From Prinia subflava (lineage: Eukaryota; Chordata; Aves; Passeriformes; Cisticolidae): a stretch of 64,000 nt of DNA. The notes under the pieces were generated by a model. It searched no databases and was not told the DNA's origin. It was given only the letters and a program-made list of their open reading frames with translations. Positions 37,001 to 50,600 of this stretch are shown piece after piece. The stretch is from positions 79,138,472 to 79,202,471 of the forward strand of contig NC_086249.1 in the NCBI RefSeq assembly GCF_021018805.1. Direction: 5' to 3'. The translations under genes were made by a program, and so were the position numbers. How positions within the stretch are numbered: the first letter of the stretch is position 1; each line of letters begins with the position of its first letter.

Positions 37001-40000
37001 AAAGCCATAATTTCTGCCTTCTGCTCTGTCCCTGCACATTATCATCAGCATGTAATTCTTCAGTTACCTCTGGATTGCAGTGATGAAACGACTATTTTGA
37101 TTTCAATGGATTTTGAAGAACTGGGTCAGAATGCATGTATAACAGATAATAAGCTTTAACTAAAAAAGCAATAAAAATGCAGAAGGTGCTATCTGAGTAA
37201 TATAGCCCCATTAACATATCACACTTGAAATCTTAATTTTGGAATTTCCTGAGGTAATTTTAACTATGCAGCCTTCACTTTACATTAAGAGTCCTCCTTG
37301 TATAACACCTAGGGTGGCACAGCAAGTGTAGCAGGAACGGAAACGTGGGTTTCTTTCTGAGCTTAGTGACTTTACCCTCTGCTGCCTGAGCTTAAAGATG
37401 GCAGTCAGGAGAGACACAGAGTGCCAGCATGGGTTACAGTAGCATATTCTTTAGTTTTCTGCCACTCACACCCTTGTTTTCACAGCAGAAAAGGAAGATC
37501 AACAGGCCTGAAGGAAACTGGAGGGAAGTGTTCCTAGACTCAAAATAAAATAGTAAGATTTATTTTGAGTATTAAGACACATATGCATATATGGGGGTTG
37601 GGAGTGAGGAAAAGAAAAATACTCAGCATGGGTGTTAAGGAGAGAAAAACACTGTCTGCTTTGACAGTTAGTATTTGGTGCCCTCTTCTGCACCCATCCG
37701 TATTTTTAAAGTTCTTTAGAATGAGGAGAAGAGCATCTGTCTGTCGTCCATTTCTACATAGCAGTGCTTTGCTGCGAGGGGCAGAGGGTCATCCTAGCAG
37801 ATGCCAGCCATCGTGGTGATGGGAAAAGTAGAATCTTTTTTTAGGTGAGAGGGAAGAGTGTGATAATAGAGAATAAAAGTCTGTGAATAGAAATTAAAAA
37901 ATATTTAACTGAGATTTCAGTTATGACATCGAAATCATTATCTTAATAAAAGAAGGTTGTATTTTGATTGTGACTGAAAAAGAAGCATACCATGTTTATA
38001 AGGTATATAATCAGTTTAATCATATGCTGATCCCAGGACAATCTCATCCCAACATTTTATGAAATTACAAATAACATATAGCACACACAATTCTTCATAG
38101 TAATTTAAATGTCACTTTGCTAAGTGAACTTGAAGACAGATTTGCACTTCTTGAATGCAGAATCATTTCAGTATTAATTTCTATTTTTTTCCATTACTGA
38201 AAGATAATTTTATGCTAGAATTTCAAATACTAAAACCAAGAGGTTCACTAATTCTGGTCTCAGCTTTTGATCTCAGTTTGAGTTTCAAATTCAATTGGAA
38301 AGTTTCCTAACTACCTTTTTCTGTCTACCTTGAACTTCATTTTATTTGCAGATGCACAAAGCATTGCAAACATCTTACAGCATTCTCTACCAGTCTGCCA
38401 CAGCCTGGGCAGCTCTTGTTTCCCGCAAGATTATTCATTTATTTTGAAGAAGAATGGTATGGAAGTTATAATTGTGCCAGCTCACAGATCCTCCAGTGAG
38501 AACTGAAGAGAGCAGTGTCTAAATTATAGACATCATTATGAAAATGATAAGCCTCAGGTTCCTGTACAACAGTTCACCTGAGCCCCTGACCCCAGGCAGG
38601 GCTGCTCAGAAACATCATGTGAGCAAGAAATAGCAGACTGAGGTCTGGTTGTACCCTTCCAGGTATGTTTCTGTTCCTGTTTATTGCTGGTTGACTTCAT
38701 GAGAAGAAATCCATTTGACATTTTAAGATTTTCTTTCTTGGATACATAGGTTTGAGCAGCTGCTGCTAACCTCCTCTACAGTTTTGAAGCCAGTTTGTTT
38801 TCACTCAAGTTAAACCTTAGAGCCAAAACTGTCAGACTTGGGTGACTACATTCCACAGAGAGACATGAAAGCAATTGGCCAGATTTTTGAGGATGGAAAA
38901 CATTCTAAGTTTGGATCAACTTAGCACCTCCAAAAGTCAGGCCATTCATTTAAGTGAGCAAATATGCATTTAGATTCCCAAATGGATTTTTTTTATTTGG
39001 AATAGCTGACTATTGTTTTCAATTCCCCTCAACAGTCAAGTGTCATCCTCAGTAACCTGTCCTGAAAACTGTTACCTTCGTTCTTATTTTCAAACTTTGG
39101 AGTAGAGAAGATACATCTTTAGTGTAATGACTAAGTTTTATACATATGTCAGAGGATAGATAGAATGGGGTATATCACAGAAAAAGGATCAGGAAAATAT
39201 GCAGACTGTTACTCTGAGCAGGCACCTGACCTCAAAAGCAGCAGGCACAGTGCCAGGCAAGCTCATCCTGAATCTGACATATTACTGTCACTAAGCAGAT
39301 CTGAGCAATATAAGGAAATCTTGCTATACCAGACCTGCATCTTACTGTGAAGGAGTGCAAATCCCAAATGCAAGAACATCTCTGCAAAGCTAACTTTAGC
39401 TTAAATGTTGCCCAAGTTTAACCAGGATCCCAACTTCGGTGTGGTGAAGCCTGTGGCTCTAACTGGCCCACTAATGGATGCAGTGTAACAATTGATCCCC
39501 CTGTAGCAGGGACATATGTTTGCTCCATGGGAAAACTTCAAGGGTATACAGTCCTTCAGTGCCTTCTGCTCATCTAAAGAGGTCAGCCTTTTCTTATAAA
39601 CAATTAACTGGGGATGTTTTGTTTTGTTTTGTTTTGCAGCTTGCTCCAGTAAAGAAATCCATAGGATGCCCATCCACAACTGTTAGTGTTACATACAAGC
39701 ATAGCGTGGACAAAACAAACTCTAGTGTTATTTCACAGTGTGGTTGCTGTCATGCAAGCAGAGCTCACACAAACAGAGTAATTCATGCACGGATAATTCA
39801 TGTTAACTCTTCACTGAAGACACATCCATCAGTGGTGCACAGGAAGTGGTTTTACTCTTGCTTTGCTTTCACTTAGGTTGCTAATTAAGAGAAGTTAATC
39901 TAAGCAAGTTTGAACTGGATTCAAAGTGTCAGCCTCATGGATTTTCTTCTAGTTTACATAGATCAAATAAAATTAATTATGTAAACTTTTGGAACTTTTC

Positions 40001-40319
40001 TATTGAGGACAAAACCCTGTGTAATAGAAAATATGAGCAAAGACTGCAAAAATAGATTCCAGAGCTTACTGCACCCCTTTTTGTGATATCTTATACTTTT
40101 CTATCATATGACCATCTGCAGCTAAGTGGAGCTGGCCATTCAACAAAGGGACTAGTCAGGTCACTGAAATATGGAGTTGCCCTTTGCTTGTATTTGGATA
40201 ACTCTGATGGATAAAACAATCCTGAATATTATTCAGGAAAGACATCAAACATTTTGCATCTGTACACAAAAAATAGCAGTCTAGACTGAGAGGAGGCTTT
40301 CAGCATTCCTATTTTCTAC
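34041..40319. other. Intergenic, no gene seen
   Basis: A long AT-rich, repeat-poor stretch. The only simple repeat noted is (GTTTT)4 at 39616. The part at 38000-38220 is motif-rich and possibly regulatory. No exon is recognised. Confidence 0.5.
39616..39635. repeat. (GTTTT)4 microsatellite
   Basis: Four perfect GTTTT units are followed by GCAG. The tract resembles a splice acceptor, but no supported exon follows it. Confidence 0.85.
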
Positions 40320-40620
40320 TCAACTTTGCAAAAAAAACCTTTTTGAATTCATTATTAAATGAAGGCATTTAAAAATAATAAACCGAAGCTGCATTTAATT
40401 TTCAAACAAGGATAAAGTACCTGTGGAAAGAGGAAGGACATTTTCCTCCTTTTACCATGGCACCTTACAGGTTTTGAAGATGATTAACTATTAAATGCTC
40501 TAATATTAAAAGGATTCTTAAAAGGCATTTTATTGTGAGGATTCCTAATTTTAAAAGGTGCTTCAGGAAGTAATCAGCTGTTTTACTGCCCTGTTGAGAT
40601 AGCTATCTCTGACACTGTAA
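40320..40620. promoter_or_regulatory. Candidate conserved non-coding block
   Basis: A repeat-free, AT-rich block with TTCATTATTAAATG, AAAATAATAAACCG, GCATTTAATTTTCAAACAAG, GATGATTAACTATTAAATGC and GAAGTAATCAGCTGTT (homeodomain plus a CAGCTG E-box). It has no coding signature. Confidence 0.3.
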
Positions 40621-43600
40621 GCTCAAGTAGTATTCATATCAATGTAAGCAATGTTATGGCATACAATCTCAGATTAAACTTGTGGAAAGCAACTTCTAAC
40701 ATTGCATCACCTACGTAGTAAAAATATATGCCATTAATAGAATGTAATTACAAAGGCAACAAACAAATATCATGGGTAGGCTGTTTAGGAGAAAAAGGCT
40801 TTATCACTATGTCATCATCATATTTCTCTAACCTAACAAAACAAAAATAACTTTGATGAGTCAGTTAACAACATGATTTCAGAATAAAAACACCTGAGTT
40901 TTCTTTTTCAATGTCACTCTGTGCACATCAGATCAACTACCTTGACATTTAAACTGCTTGCCACATGTCACAATGCATCAGCCAGAACAGGCAGAGGGAC
41001 TTGTGCTAGAAGTCTCTTCTTTAAAAAGGAGAAGCCTTGAAGGGGCTGAATTTCAGAGGAGTTATCCTGATTTTGGAAACCATTCCCTGTACCAATTGGT
41101 TTATCTAGGCTTTTTTCATCTGAGTCTGTCCTTACAGATTTCAGAAGCTAGCTGTTCTACTAGACCTGACAACAAGGCTCTGAAAAAGCCCCTTTTTAAC
41201 TAGAAACATCACCTAGTACATCCAGAATCTAAAAGCTACAGCAGTATTCTCAGCCCAAAATTCATGTGGAAAACACTCTGACCTGCTACCTAAGGTGACT
41301 CAGCACTGATCAAAAAACACATGTTCCTGAGGAGAAGCAGTTTAACTGATCTAATTCTAAATCTATAGTATTCTGCCTACATATACAGATAAAAGGATTG
41401 AGCCCAAGATCAAAAGTGTCTAGTAGCTGCATACTGAGAAATTAACTTGGATCTCATCTGAATAGGAGCTCTGGAAGTGTGTGTTGTCTCACAGCTCTCC
41501 ACAGTTCAGGGCAAATGTCACCTTATTTAGCGTTAACCACCTCAGCCCTTTAAGGGAGACTGTCATTCCCTTCTAAGCCCAGCCCACCCAGCCTGCAGCA
41601 TGGGGACAACATCTCCAAGCAGGGGCAACACCTGTGCACAGGGATCTCAGTGTCATCATGAGTCTTAAAATCAGTAGAGGTTTTCTCCTAAATGTCCTGA
41701 AGCTAGGGCATAGAAATCAGCCTATGTCTATGTGATCCTTGGCACTCTCTTACTGATCCAGTCTCTAGGGCTATAGATTGCTAAGTTAAACAGTGTCAGG
41801 CAGAGTTCTTGGGTAGGAGAAGTCCACCAGCTCTATTGTAAAACTACAGTTTTTAGAATAGCTTAGAATAGTTGCAGGCACAGCTTTGGTCTTGCCATAT
41901 AGGACTTCACCAGCCATGGTTCAAGAATTAGTAGAGCCCTGGCACCACTTCCAACAGGTGGTGTGGATGTGGATGCCCTTTGCTGAAGGGTGAGACTTTA
42001 TTATTGCAGTTGCAAGCCACTCCATGGTCTTAGTGCCAGAACAGGGCCCCAGAATGCTTTGCTAAACACCAAACACAGTTTAAGCACTTGCCAGATGAAG
42101 ACATATTTGCCCTCTTCACAAATTCAGGACCACATGTGAGGCATTTTCCAAAGGTTTGGAGACATTGAGAGAATGGATGATGAACTGGACCACTTCAGTC
42201 ACCCTCAGAACTCCAGGGCATTCTCTAACACACCTTTGGAGAGCAATACCTTGTCCATGTGTGCTGCTGTTAGCCTGAGGTACATCTGTGGATGAAAGTG
42301 AGGCAAGTATTGCTTTTCATGGCTATCAGAAATGGAAATGGAAGCACCACAAACCACAGGTTTGCTGCTGTTATAGGCAATATAAAAAATGAAAATGCTT
42401 ATACATCTTCCCACCTAGGTGTTCATTTCCACAATTGTAATTTTCAGATGAAAGGGTATGTCCTGTTGCAGTCTTAACTTCCAGTAAACAGAGATATGGT
42501 TTTTAATAAATGCATACTGTGGCCCATAGAAAGTACAAATCATGTCCCTTGCTACTATGCAATAAACCTTCTCAATACCTTTTATTTAATTAATCAATGC
42601 ACAGTGAGATTTTTATTTTAACATCAACTCACTCCTTAACTATTAGAGTTCACTCCCTGGAGAGAAATGTCCCCAATTATCATAATTATCATATAGTTCA
42701 GCTCCTGCAAATTTTATATTATGCATTTAACTTCTGGCATCATAAAATGTGAAGTGCAAAGTAGGCATGATGTGCCTTCCTTCACAGCTTAAGAGCAGCA
42801 TCACCTAGCTCCTAGATCTGTGCACTTTTCATACTTTTGACATGGAATTGCATTAGCATTAGCCATTCTTCTCTGTTGCTAAAGTAAGAGAAAACAATTC
42901 TTTGCTTCAAAACTACTTGCTATAAACCTTTCCTCCATTACAGCAACCATTCAAAAACTGTACATTCAATTTTTAGAAAAATTCCTGGAGAAATTTCTGA
43001 ACTCAACAGGATAGTTTGTAAACTTGTCTTTTAGAGATTAAGTGTATAAAAAATTCTGAAACAAGTCTCGTATCTACAGAGACATTTGTTCAACTTGCCT
43101 GACTTTCTCCTCACCTTTGAGAGGTAGGAGCTGTCTCTGTTACAATACGCTGACATAGCAGGGCTATTCCCAGCAATAATGATGTATTAAATGCTTTCCA
43201 AGAAAGAATGCTTTCTCTGCTGTGGTAGCCTACTTACCTGATAAGTTACCTCAGAAATTCACTATGTGAATATACTTATTCTTCTTGGGTTTCTTCAGAA
43301 GTTTTTCTAGATAGTTACTTGAGGAAAGATCAGTATAGATCATAGTTTTAAGAAATTTCAAGATAATCTTGCCACTTGAAATGTTGAGTTGCATTTTTAA
43401 TTAAAAACAATTCATCTGTATTTGATACTTTTTATATTAGATGCTTTGAATCCTTGGTTAAGCAACCTAAGGATGTATTTAAGTTTTTTTTTCCTGTGCA
43501 TTTAAGAATAAGAGCTTTTATTCTCAATCTTGTTTATTTAAGTGCTTTAGACACATCTACCCTTTCTTCCACAGGCTTCTGTCCCACCACCATCATCCAT

Positions 43601-44389
43601 TTATTTTTACTCCTAAATGAACATTTGGAATTGTCACTTAAGAGAAAGCATATTTTGCCAACGTCCTTCTCTGTTCTACTTTACTCAGTTCTGTTTATTT
43701 TCTTTACATATCTTCATTTACATTTCTTTAAATATTGACTTAGAAATTCCTTATATCTTAAGTAAGAAAAAAGACAGACTTCTTTATTGGTTTGTGTTAG
43801 AATTTCTCATATTGTACTGTATATGCCCATGCAATAACATAAATTTTTGAAAAACAGATTTTGTTTTAAATCAAGAAAATCTACCACAAATAGAACCATA
43901 ACAGCTTGTTAGCAGACAGTGAGAATATTGCTGTGACACAAAGGTTTCTAGATTTTTCTAAAGACAAGTAAAACAATGAGGTAGTGGTGAAAAGAAAGAA
44001 TCTTTATATATGGATTATGGAAGAAAGCTCAAGAATGTTGATTCACTTGGAGCTACTAAAATATTATCATATTCCAACAGCAATGTTTTTATAGATTAAA
44101 ATCAAAAAGATAACTGGTATTTTAAGGAGAAGCTATTTTGAAAAGATAACCATCTCATTATAAAATTAGTTTTGATTCTTTAAAAACATTTGGCTTCCAT
44201 CTGCTACAAGTTATAAAGAAAACAGAGAATAGGTACAAAAGAGAGAATATTAATTACTCTTTTTATTCTTTTCTTTGATTTATGGATATGATCTTGTTTT
44301 AGTATAAACAAACAGAATATATATTGGTTTAAGGAGAATACTTTTAAGGAAAAAGCAGATATTTCCCTGCCCACCTCCTTTTCCAGCTC
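40621..44389. other. Intergenic, no gene seen
   Basis: Repeat-poor, AT-rich sequence. The stretch at 42670-42760 contains AATTATCATAATTATCAT-type motifs that could bind GATA or homeodomain factors. No coding signal. Confidence 0.5.
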
Positions 44390-44600
44390 CTCTTTTGCAT
44401 CAGCTCATTCAGACAACTTCAGCAGGGTTTAAAAATGCTGCAAGCTGTGTGTACATAACTTCAACTATTTATTGGCCAGCACCCACCAGTAGGTAGATCT
44501 AACACTTAATCACAAGTGTGCTTGCCATCCTGACAAAGCACCTGATGATTGTCTGCTGGCAAGGCAGGCATCAGACACAGGGGAAAAGGCCAATCTCCAG
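44390..44600. promoter_or_regulatory. Candidate conserved non-coding block
   Basis: It contains CTTTTGCATCAGCTCATTCA, CTATTTATTGGCCAGC, AATCACAAGTGTGCTTGCC (NKX2-like CAAGTG) and CCTGATGATTGTCTGC (TGATGATTG, HOX/PBX-like). There is no repeat or coding signature. Confidence 0.3.
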
Positions 44601-46079
44601 GGCTCCTGAGGATGGTACCTCAGCATGGCAGAGCTGAAATCTTCTACCTCAAGCTGAAAGTCCCTGGCCTGAAAAAATTCCATTAATTGATCATGGACAT
44701 TCTTAGGACCTGGTTTTGAAATTCCTTCTTGTGGTGCACGGCATTGAATAGCAGGCCATTAATGGCAACAGCTTTGTTCACCAGGTAAGAAGTTCTTTAA
44801 AGACATATGGCAGCAGAGTCCTGGCCTTGGCTCAGTTCTAAAATGAATTTCAAGAGAAAGGAATCCTCCCATTTTTACAAATATGTCCAGGTTCAAAAAA
44901 TGCGGTGCTATTTACATTTAATTTTCTTATAATCTTCCACTCTACATTCCCATTAATTTGCTTCACTGACCTTAACTTCTGAGGATTCCTAAATTTTACG
45001 TGTATCTGAATACCGTGTTCCTGATCAGTCACAGCACTGTCACTCAGTGATAGTGAAAGCTATTCTATGTATTCTATCAGCTAAAACACACCACCATCAA
45101 GAATTCAACCTTAACTGAGAGATTACCTGAATATTGCATAGAAGGTTTGAGAATTTGTGAAAGTCCTCTAATATTTGAAAGCAGAAGACTAATTCAGATA
45201 CGTTGATTTGTTTTGTTGGATTTGTTCTACTACTGGAGTGAAGATGCAAAACATCATCTAATTTTCAGCATGAACATGAGAAGACAAAATTTTTATTTTT
45301 CTAAAGAGTTTCAAATTATTCCAATTTTGTACATCAAATATTTGCATGAATCTGAGAAAAAAATCTGAAGACCAATGTGAGTTTGCAAACATTCGTAAAA
45401 TAATTAGAAAGTGCTTAACAATCATATGCCATTAGAGTGAAAAACCTCTTTCAATAAACCAAAATAGGCAATTTAAAATAATAATTAAACTACATATCAT
45501 TTGCAGAAAATTTAAAATGGAAAAAGGCAAAACAAATTTTGTTTCCTCAAACCTGTTCCTCATTGCAACACCAATTATTTTCAGGCTCCAATAAGGTGTT
45601 TAAAATGTGATTTGAGCATTATCCTGAATGTACTTTACCAAATAATTCCTCATTTAATTTCATGCAACAGAAGAATTACATGTAGTTGACTCATCTCCCC
45701 TTTTATTTTTAATGTTTGAAACCATAGTTTTTATTTTGAAAGATATCACATCTTCCCTGACAATTTCACCCAGAAGTAGACTTTTTTCTGAAGGCTTCTT
45801 GCATTTAAAATACTATATTTGCTCAGAACCTCTATATTCCAACAGAATTTCTTACTGAAATTCCAGTCTGATTAACTTTGTTTAATGTATTCAGAAGAGT
45901 GGAAAACTAGCAGTCATATCCCAGGGGACAGTGAAGACCTTTCTCAAGAGATATTTAACAAGCTTATTCATTTTGCTGAGCTTTAAAAAAACTATTTATT
46001 TTTTAAGTAAATGGAAATAATGTAATCTGATTAAATCATATTGTATCTATAAGTACAGATTGACCTTTCCATGTAACTT
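44601..46079. other. Intergenic, no gene seen
   Basis: Very AT-rich, with a lone octamer ATTTGCAT at 45340-45347. No repeat or exon recognised. Confidence 0.5.
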
Positions 46080-46280
46080 TATAAATTACTGAGAAGGCTT
46101 GGCCAAAGAGACAAAATGTCTGGCATCTTTAAAATATGCTGGAGCCGATTTACCTCCACAAGGTTCAGGATAATATGCTGCCAGCCAACCATGTCTGGCT
46201 GGACTGCGGCAGCACATTATAAATGATACATGACTTATGTCATCAATAAGTAAGTAAATCAGTCAGCTTGTGACTATGGT
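46080..46280. promoter_or_regulatory. Candidate conserved block around a long hairpin
   Basis: The block includes GAGCCGATTTACCTCCAC, the hairpin at 46170-46220 and ACATGACTTATGTCATCAAT, which holds two near-palindromic TGAC/GTCA half-sites (AP-1/CREB-like). It is repeat-free. Whether it acts as DNA or as RNA is unknown. Confidence 0.3.
46170..46220. repeat. Imperfect long hairpin
   Basis: ATAAT (46170-46174) pairs with ATTAT (46216-46220), TGCTGCC (46176-46182) with GGCAGCA (46208-46214), and AGCCA (46183-46187) with TGGCT (46196-46200). That gives 17 paired positions with one mismatch and a 7-nt bulge on the 3' side. Nothing shows that it is transcribed. Confidence 0.55.
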
Positions 46281-49200
46281 CACAGAAGTTGGAGATTCTT
46301 TCTCTTTTCCCCCTCAGAATCTGCCAGCTTACTCTTCTGTTTCACCTCCCATTTTGAAACAGTTATCATAATATGAGAAATACAGTTGCTTGCTGCAGAT
46401 GTTCAGATTTAGGCTGACATGCAGCATTAGATTCTCACACGTAAGGAGATGATGATTCAGACAGTTTCTAGTGATACTTATAATAATCTCAATTACGTGT
46501 GCTATTTCATGAGTGAGCTCCAAACTGTATCATTTACCCTCTTAAGTGCTTTCTTTGATGGCTGAAGATGGCAGAGCAAAAGATGTTAAAACAGGAACTG
46601 CCTGTAGGTCAGGTTGAGAAGAGAAAGTATTCATTAGTGCTTCCTACTCTTCTCCTCAGGATAATTTCCCACAGTTGGAACTTGGCTCAAAGTGGTCACT
46701 GTCTGACAGGTTCTCCAGGCAGGCATAAAACATCTGTAAGTAAAACTACTTTCCACATGCCAGCTTAGTTCTCCAACAGCAGAGTACTATTTCTGCAGTT
46801 GGGTTATCTCTTGCACTGATGTGAATCCTAAAGAAGTTTGCCATGCTTACTTCCCTCTCCAATCATACCCACACAAGATTATTGCGGATTAACATCTTTA
46901 CTTGTGCAGCAGAACAACTTCCAGGTGTCACATTGACTGGGTTTTCAGTACTAGCACCCACAGGTCAGACTGTTGGTAGTGCTTTGTTGCTGCAATAAGA
47001 GAGCAGCCAAAAATTATCAGTTCTTTACTTAGAACAACTGGGAAAGACATCTGCAATATGTTAGATAGGTGGTTTTGCTGGACACTCCATGGTCTTGACA
47101 TAGATTCAATACAGGCACATGATTTGCTTGTTTCTGTAAAGAGTTTTACAGCAGACAACTGCAAATTATTTTCTTCGGTATTTTAATATAATGGTCAGAT
47201 AGTAAGAGCAGTGATTTGTGGGTTTTTGTTGGGTTTTTTTCCTTAATCTAGATTCAATTTGTCATTCTCTTTCCTTGTTATTTCTGGTAAAGATGTATTG
47301 TATTTATTTCATTAGATTTTTTGTGGAAGCCCTGATGACTCAGAAGCTTCTGTTGCTACGGCTGTTTTAAAACCTGAAATCATTTAAGTCCCAGTTTCCT
47401 GTACTTCATTATTTCAGAGACTGGTTCAAAGCATATTAATGTAAAGTTACAGCTTCCTTTTCAGCTCTGAATTGGATGATATTTAGGTCACTAGTTTCAT
47501 TTTGAAAGGAGAAGAAATTTAGTTCTGAATAACCACTTGATCCTTCTTTAGAACATCTCCAAGAAGCACGGAAAAGTGCAAGGTGCTGGATCTGCCATTT
47601 CCTGAGCTGCAAAGACACTGAGAGGACCACTTCTGTTCTCTAACTTTTCAGCTCCCATCCAGTTCTCAGAAGGTGAATGCAGTCTTCTGTTAGAATAGTT
47701 TGTGGCCAAGGTAGTCACAGGTTCCACAACCTGGTCTGCTCAGCAGGATCAACTTAGTGCTGGAACCACAGCACTCCATGGGACAGTGCTTGGTCATTGA
47801 CCATCATGCACCTGCATGAATTTTAATCCAGCAGGAAAGAGGTGAGGCCACAGGAAGACATTCCAATCTTCAAAACCAAAGAGAGCTTGCAGTCTGACAA
47901 AGATACAGATGGAGCTCACAACCTCCAGCAGCATCCATAAATTGTAAAATGGCCAATTCCTCATGTTGTCCCAGGAGGGCATGCTCTGAGATGTATTTTC
48001 TGATTATCTGGTGAGGCAGACAAGACAGTGTCTACTCCCTGCCTACAAATGAATCTTGGGAAGCATACATAATCTGAAAAACTACTGTTTTCACCTATTT
48101 ATTCTTAATATATGTTTGTACCTAGCCCTTAAAAGAATCAACAATGAAAAGTTTATAAATCTGGACAGGTTCAGTAATGAGAATAGTAATATATTTCCTT
48201 CTGTGGGATGAAGGGATAAAACTACTACTGCTCTGTGTCTAGATAAGGGAGATTATTGTATTTCTGGTTCTGTTTTGGGGTCTTCCAAGCAGCTGTGCTA
48301 TACAGGGAAGGGTGGCCCTAAGTAATGCTGACTTGACTTGATTGAGGTCAATTTATCTCTAGGCCAGTCCTCAGGACTCTTTTATTTAGAATCATAGGCA
48401 CAGCTTCTGGATATAATGTCACCTCTGACTCAAAAGAAGCTACTAGGATCAGCAATGACATTAGTCTGATCATACTGAGACAAAAACGTCTGATGCAAAC
48501 CCTAGTCTAAAGAGCAGCTCCAAATGATTCTATCATTGAAATACTGAATCAGCAATAGCAACAGTGATAAACATATGGAGGCAAAGTGTATGGTAGACAA
48601 ATGACAAAGACACATTACATAGTCTAAAAGTACTTGCCAACTAAAAATAGGCATAGACACTGCATTTATATCTCTTTGGGCTGACTCTGGCATTCATGTG
48701 GAATAAAACTATCTTCAGATGCCTCCAAATTACATCCATATAAGTTCTCTTTCTTTCTTGGAGCTGTTTGTAAATTCATCGGGTCTATCCAAGCACATAA
48801 ATTATGGCAGAGCTGGAACATCCTACTGCAGAAAAGAATGCTCCCCAAAATGCCTTGCAGTGCTCAATGATACCCACAAACTGTGGGGAAAAAAACCCAA
48901 CCAGCAACCCTCAGACCATGAAGAAAAGACAAAACAGATGCAGGGCTGTGATCCAAAGTGCAGTGAAAAACTGGGCAACACTTTCTTTCATGGAGAAGGA
49001 AAGTTGTGGTAAGGAACAAAACAGGGAGCACTGCTTTATAAGTAAAGGTCTCTGGCTACTCTCGTTTCACTTTTCCTAAGTCTATGCTCACTCCAAACCA
49101 TTTTCACTATAAAATGAAACAGAATGCCTCTGTATTTGGTGTTGTCAGGTAAATTTGCTCCATTTTTATATTTGATAGTCTTGAAATAAAGATTCTTGAA

Positions 49201-50167
49201 ATCTCTCTCACTATAGACTTGACTGACAGCCCCCTAAGTGCTGCGCCTTTTATAGCGTAACATAATTGACAACCCTTAGGTAGCTGGCATATGCAGTCCA
49301 TGAAATGAAGTGTGCTCGTTCCACATTTGAAGAAAAGTAGGTGCAATGAAATAGCTGTTGTTATTATTAGCCTTTTAAAATAGAATTTATGTGTTTGCAT
49401 TAAAGAAAGCATGACTTCTGGATATATCAGACTCAAGCCTTTCAATAGTGATGAGAAAGATCAATGCAAAACAATTTTTGTGTCAAAAAGCACACACATA
49501 AAATATCTGGAAATTACTTAACTGGAACAGAGTTTAAAATACTGCTGAATTGTCTGCATTTTTAACATACATTTTGTAGTTTTTCAAACACATACTGATC
49601 AGCTTCTGAAACACAAAGCTTTCTATCAAGCCACTCTTCTCCAATGCTCTCCCTAAACAAAAACTCTTTTATTCAGAGCTGGACCTTGGTGTTTCTAAAC
49701 GTCCCTGGGCCCGAAGACAATCCAGAAAGTGCTCCTGGTTAGGCTCTAAGAAATGCTCTTGGCATGTGGATACTGTAACATCCTGAGATTCTGTCACCCA
49801 GTCAGCCCCTTTTGATTGCTGTCCCTTTTGGCACATGTGCCCCACAATTTCAGCCAAAGTACATACAGATTAAGGAAGAAAGGCACAGGGGAAAGAGAAC
49901 AGAAAACGCTTTATAAGAGGAACAACTTTAGTTCAGAATTCCAAAACAAATCTACTCTTTTATTTCTGTTTAGAGAAAACATAAAAATTTAAGCATCTCT
50001 TCAAAAACGGATTTGGATTAGAGCATCCTGTGAAGTTTTAACCCTTCTACAACTATTTTCTTTGTCTTCTGATGGATGGAGTATCCCACCTCTGCTGCAG
50101 GTTAGCTTGTTCTGATGCAGGGCAGATCTTGCTAAATCCTTTATCGTTCTGAGCTCCTCTCCTGTGC
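46281..50167. other. Intergenic, no gene seen
   Basis: AT-rich sequence before the repeat-dense flank of MRPS9. Open frames of up to 112 codons on both strands have no recognisable domain. Confidence 0.5.
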
Positions 50168-50201
50168 GAGTTTCTCTTATATCTAAGCCTAAGAGAAACT
50201 C
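50168..50201. repeat. Perfect 12-bp inverted repeat
   Basis: GAGTTTCTCTTA (50168-50179) and TAAGAGAAACTC (50190-50201) are perfect inverted copies with a 10-nt loop. It lies about 65 bp before the CR1 at 50265. It could be a chance palindrome or a relic of a small inverted-repeat element. Confidence 0.7.
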
Positions 50202-50264
50202 TTCAGCTCATTACCGATGAGGAGGCTTTTTCTCCGTATATCCGCCCTGTCTTTATACCACATT

Positions 50265-50600
50265 ACAGTATACAACTTCCTTGTGAGGGGACGAGGAGGG
50301 GCAGGCACCGATCTCTTCTCTCTGGTGATCAGTGACAAGATTGGAGGGAACAGCCTCAAATTGTGCCAGGGGAGGGTTAGGTTGGCTATTAGGAAAAGGT
50401 TATTCCCCCTTAGGTGGCTGGGCACTGGAACACCCCAGGGAAGTGGCCCCAGCACCAAGCCTGACAGAGTTCAAGATTTGGACAATGCTCTCAGGCACAT
50501 GGTGTGATTCTTGGGGATGGTCCTGTGGAGAACCAGGAGTCAGACTTGATGATCCTGATGTGTCCCTTCCAACATAACATATTCTGTGCTCCTATAAGCA
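50265..50600 (+). mobile_element. CR1 3'-end fragment, sense
   Basis: Characteristic CR1 3' sequence in order: CGATCTCTTCTCTCTGGTGA, CAAATTGTGCCAGGGGAGG, TTAGGTTGGCTATTAGGAAA, CACCCCAGGGAAGTGG and GACTTGATGATCCTGATGTG, ending near CTCCTATAA. The copy is 5'-truncated, as is usual for CR1. The 96-aa and 81-aa frames over it are translations of this non-coding 3' region. Confidence 0.9.

Noticed and set aside
39520..39876. Possible exon after a (GTTTT)n-GCAG acceptor-like tract
   Set aside because: The frame opens before the tract and runs through it, matches no protein I know, and the tract is a simple microsatellite.
50217..50577. 96-aa and 81-aa plus-strand open frames
   Set aside because: Both translate a sense CR1 3' end.
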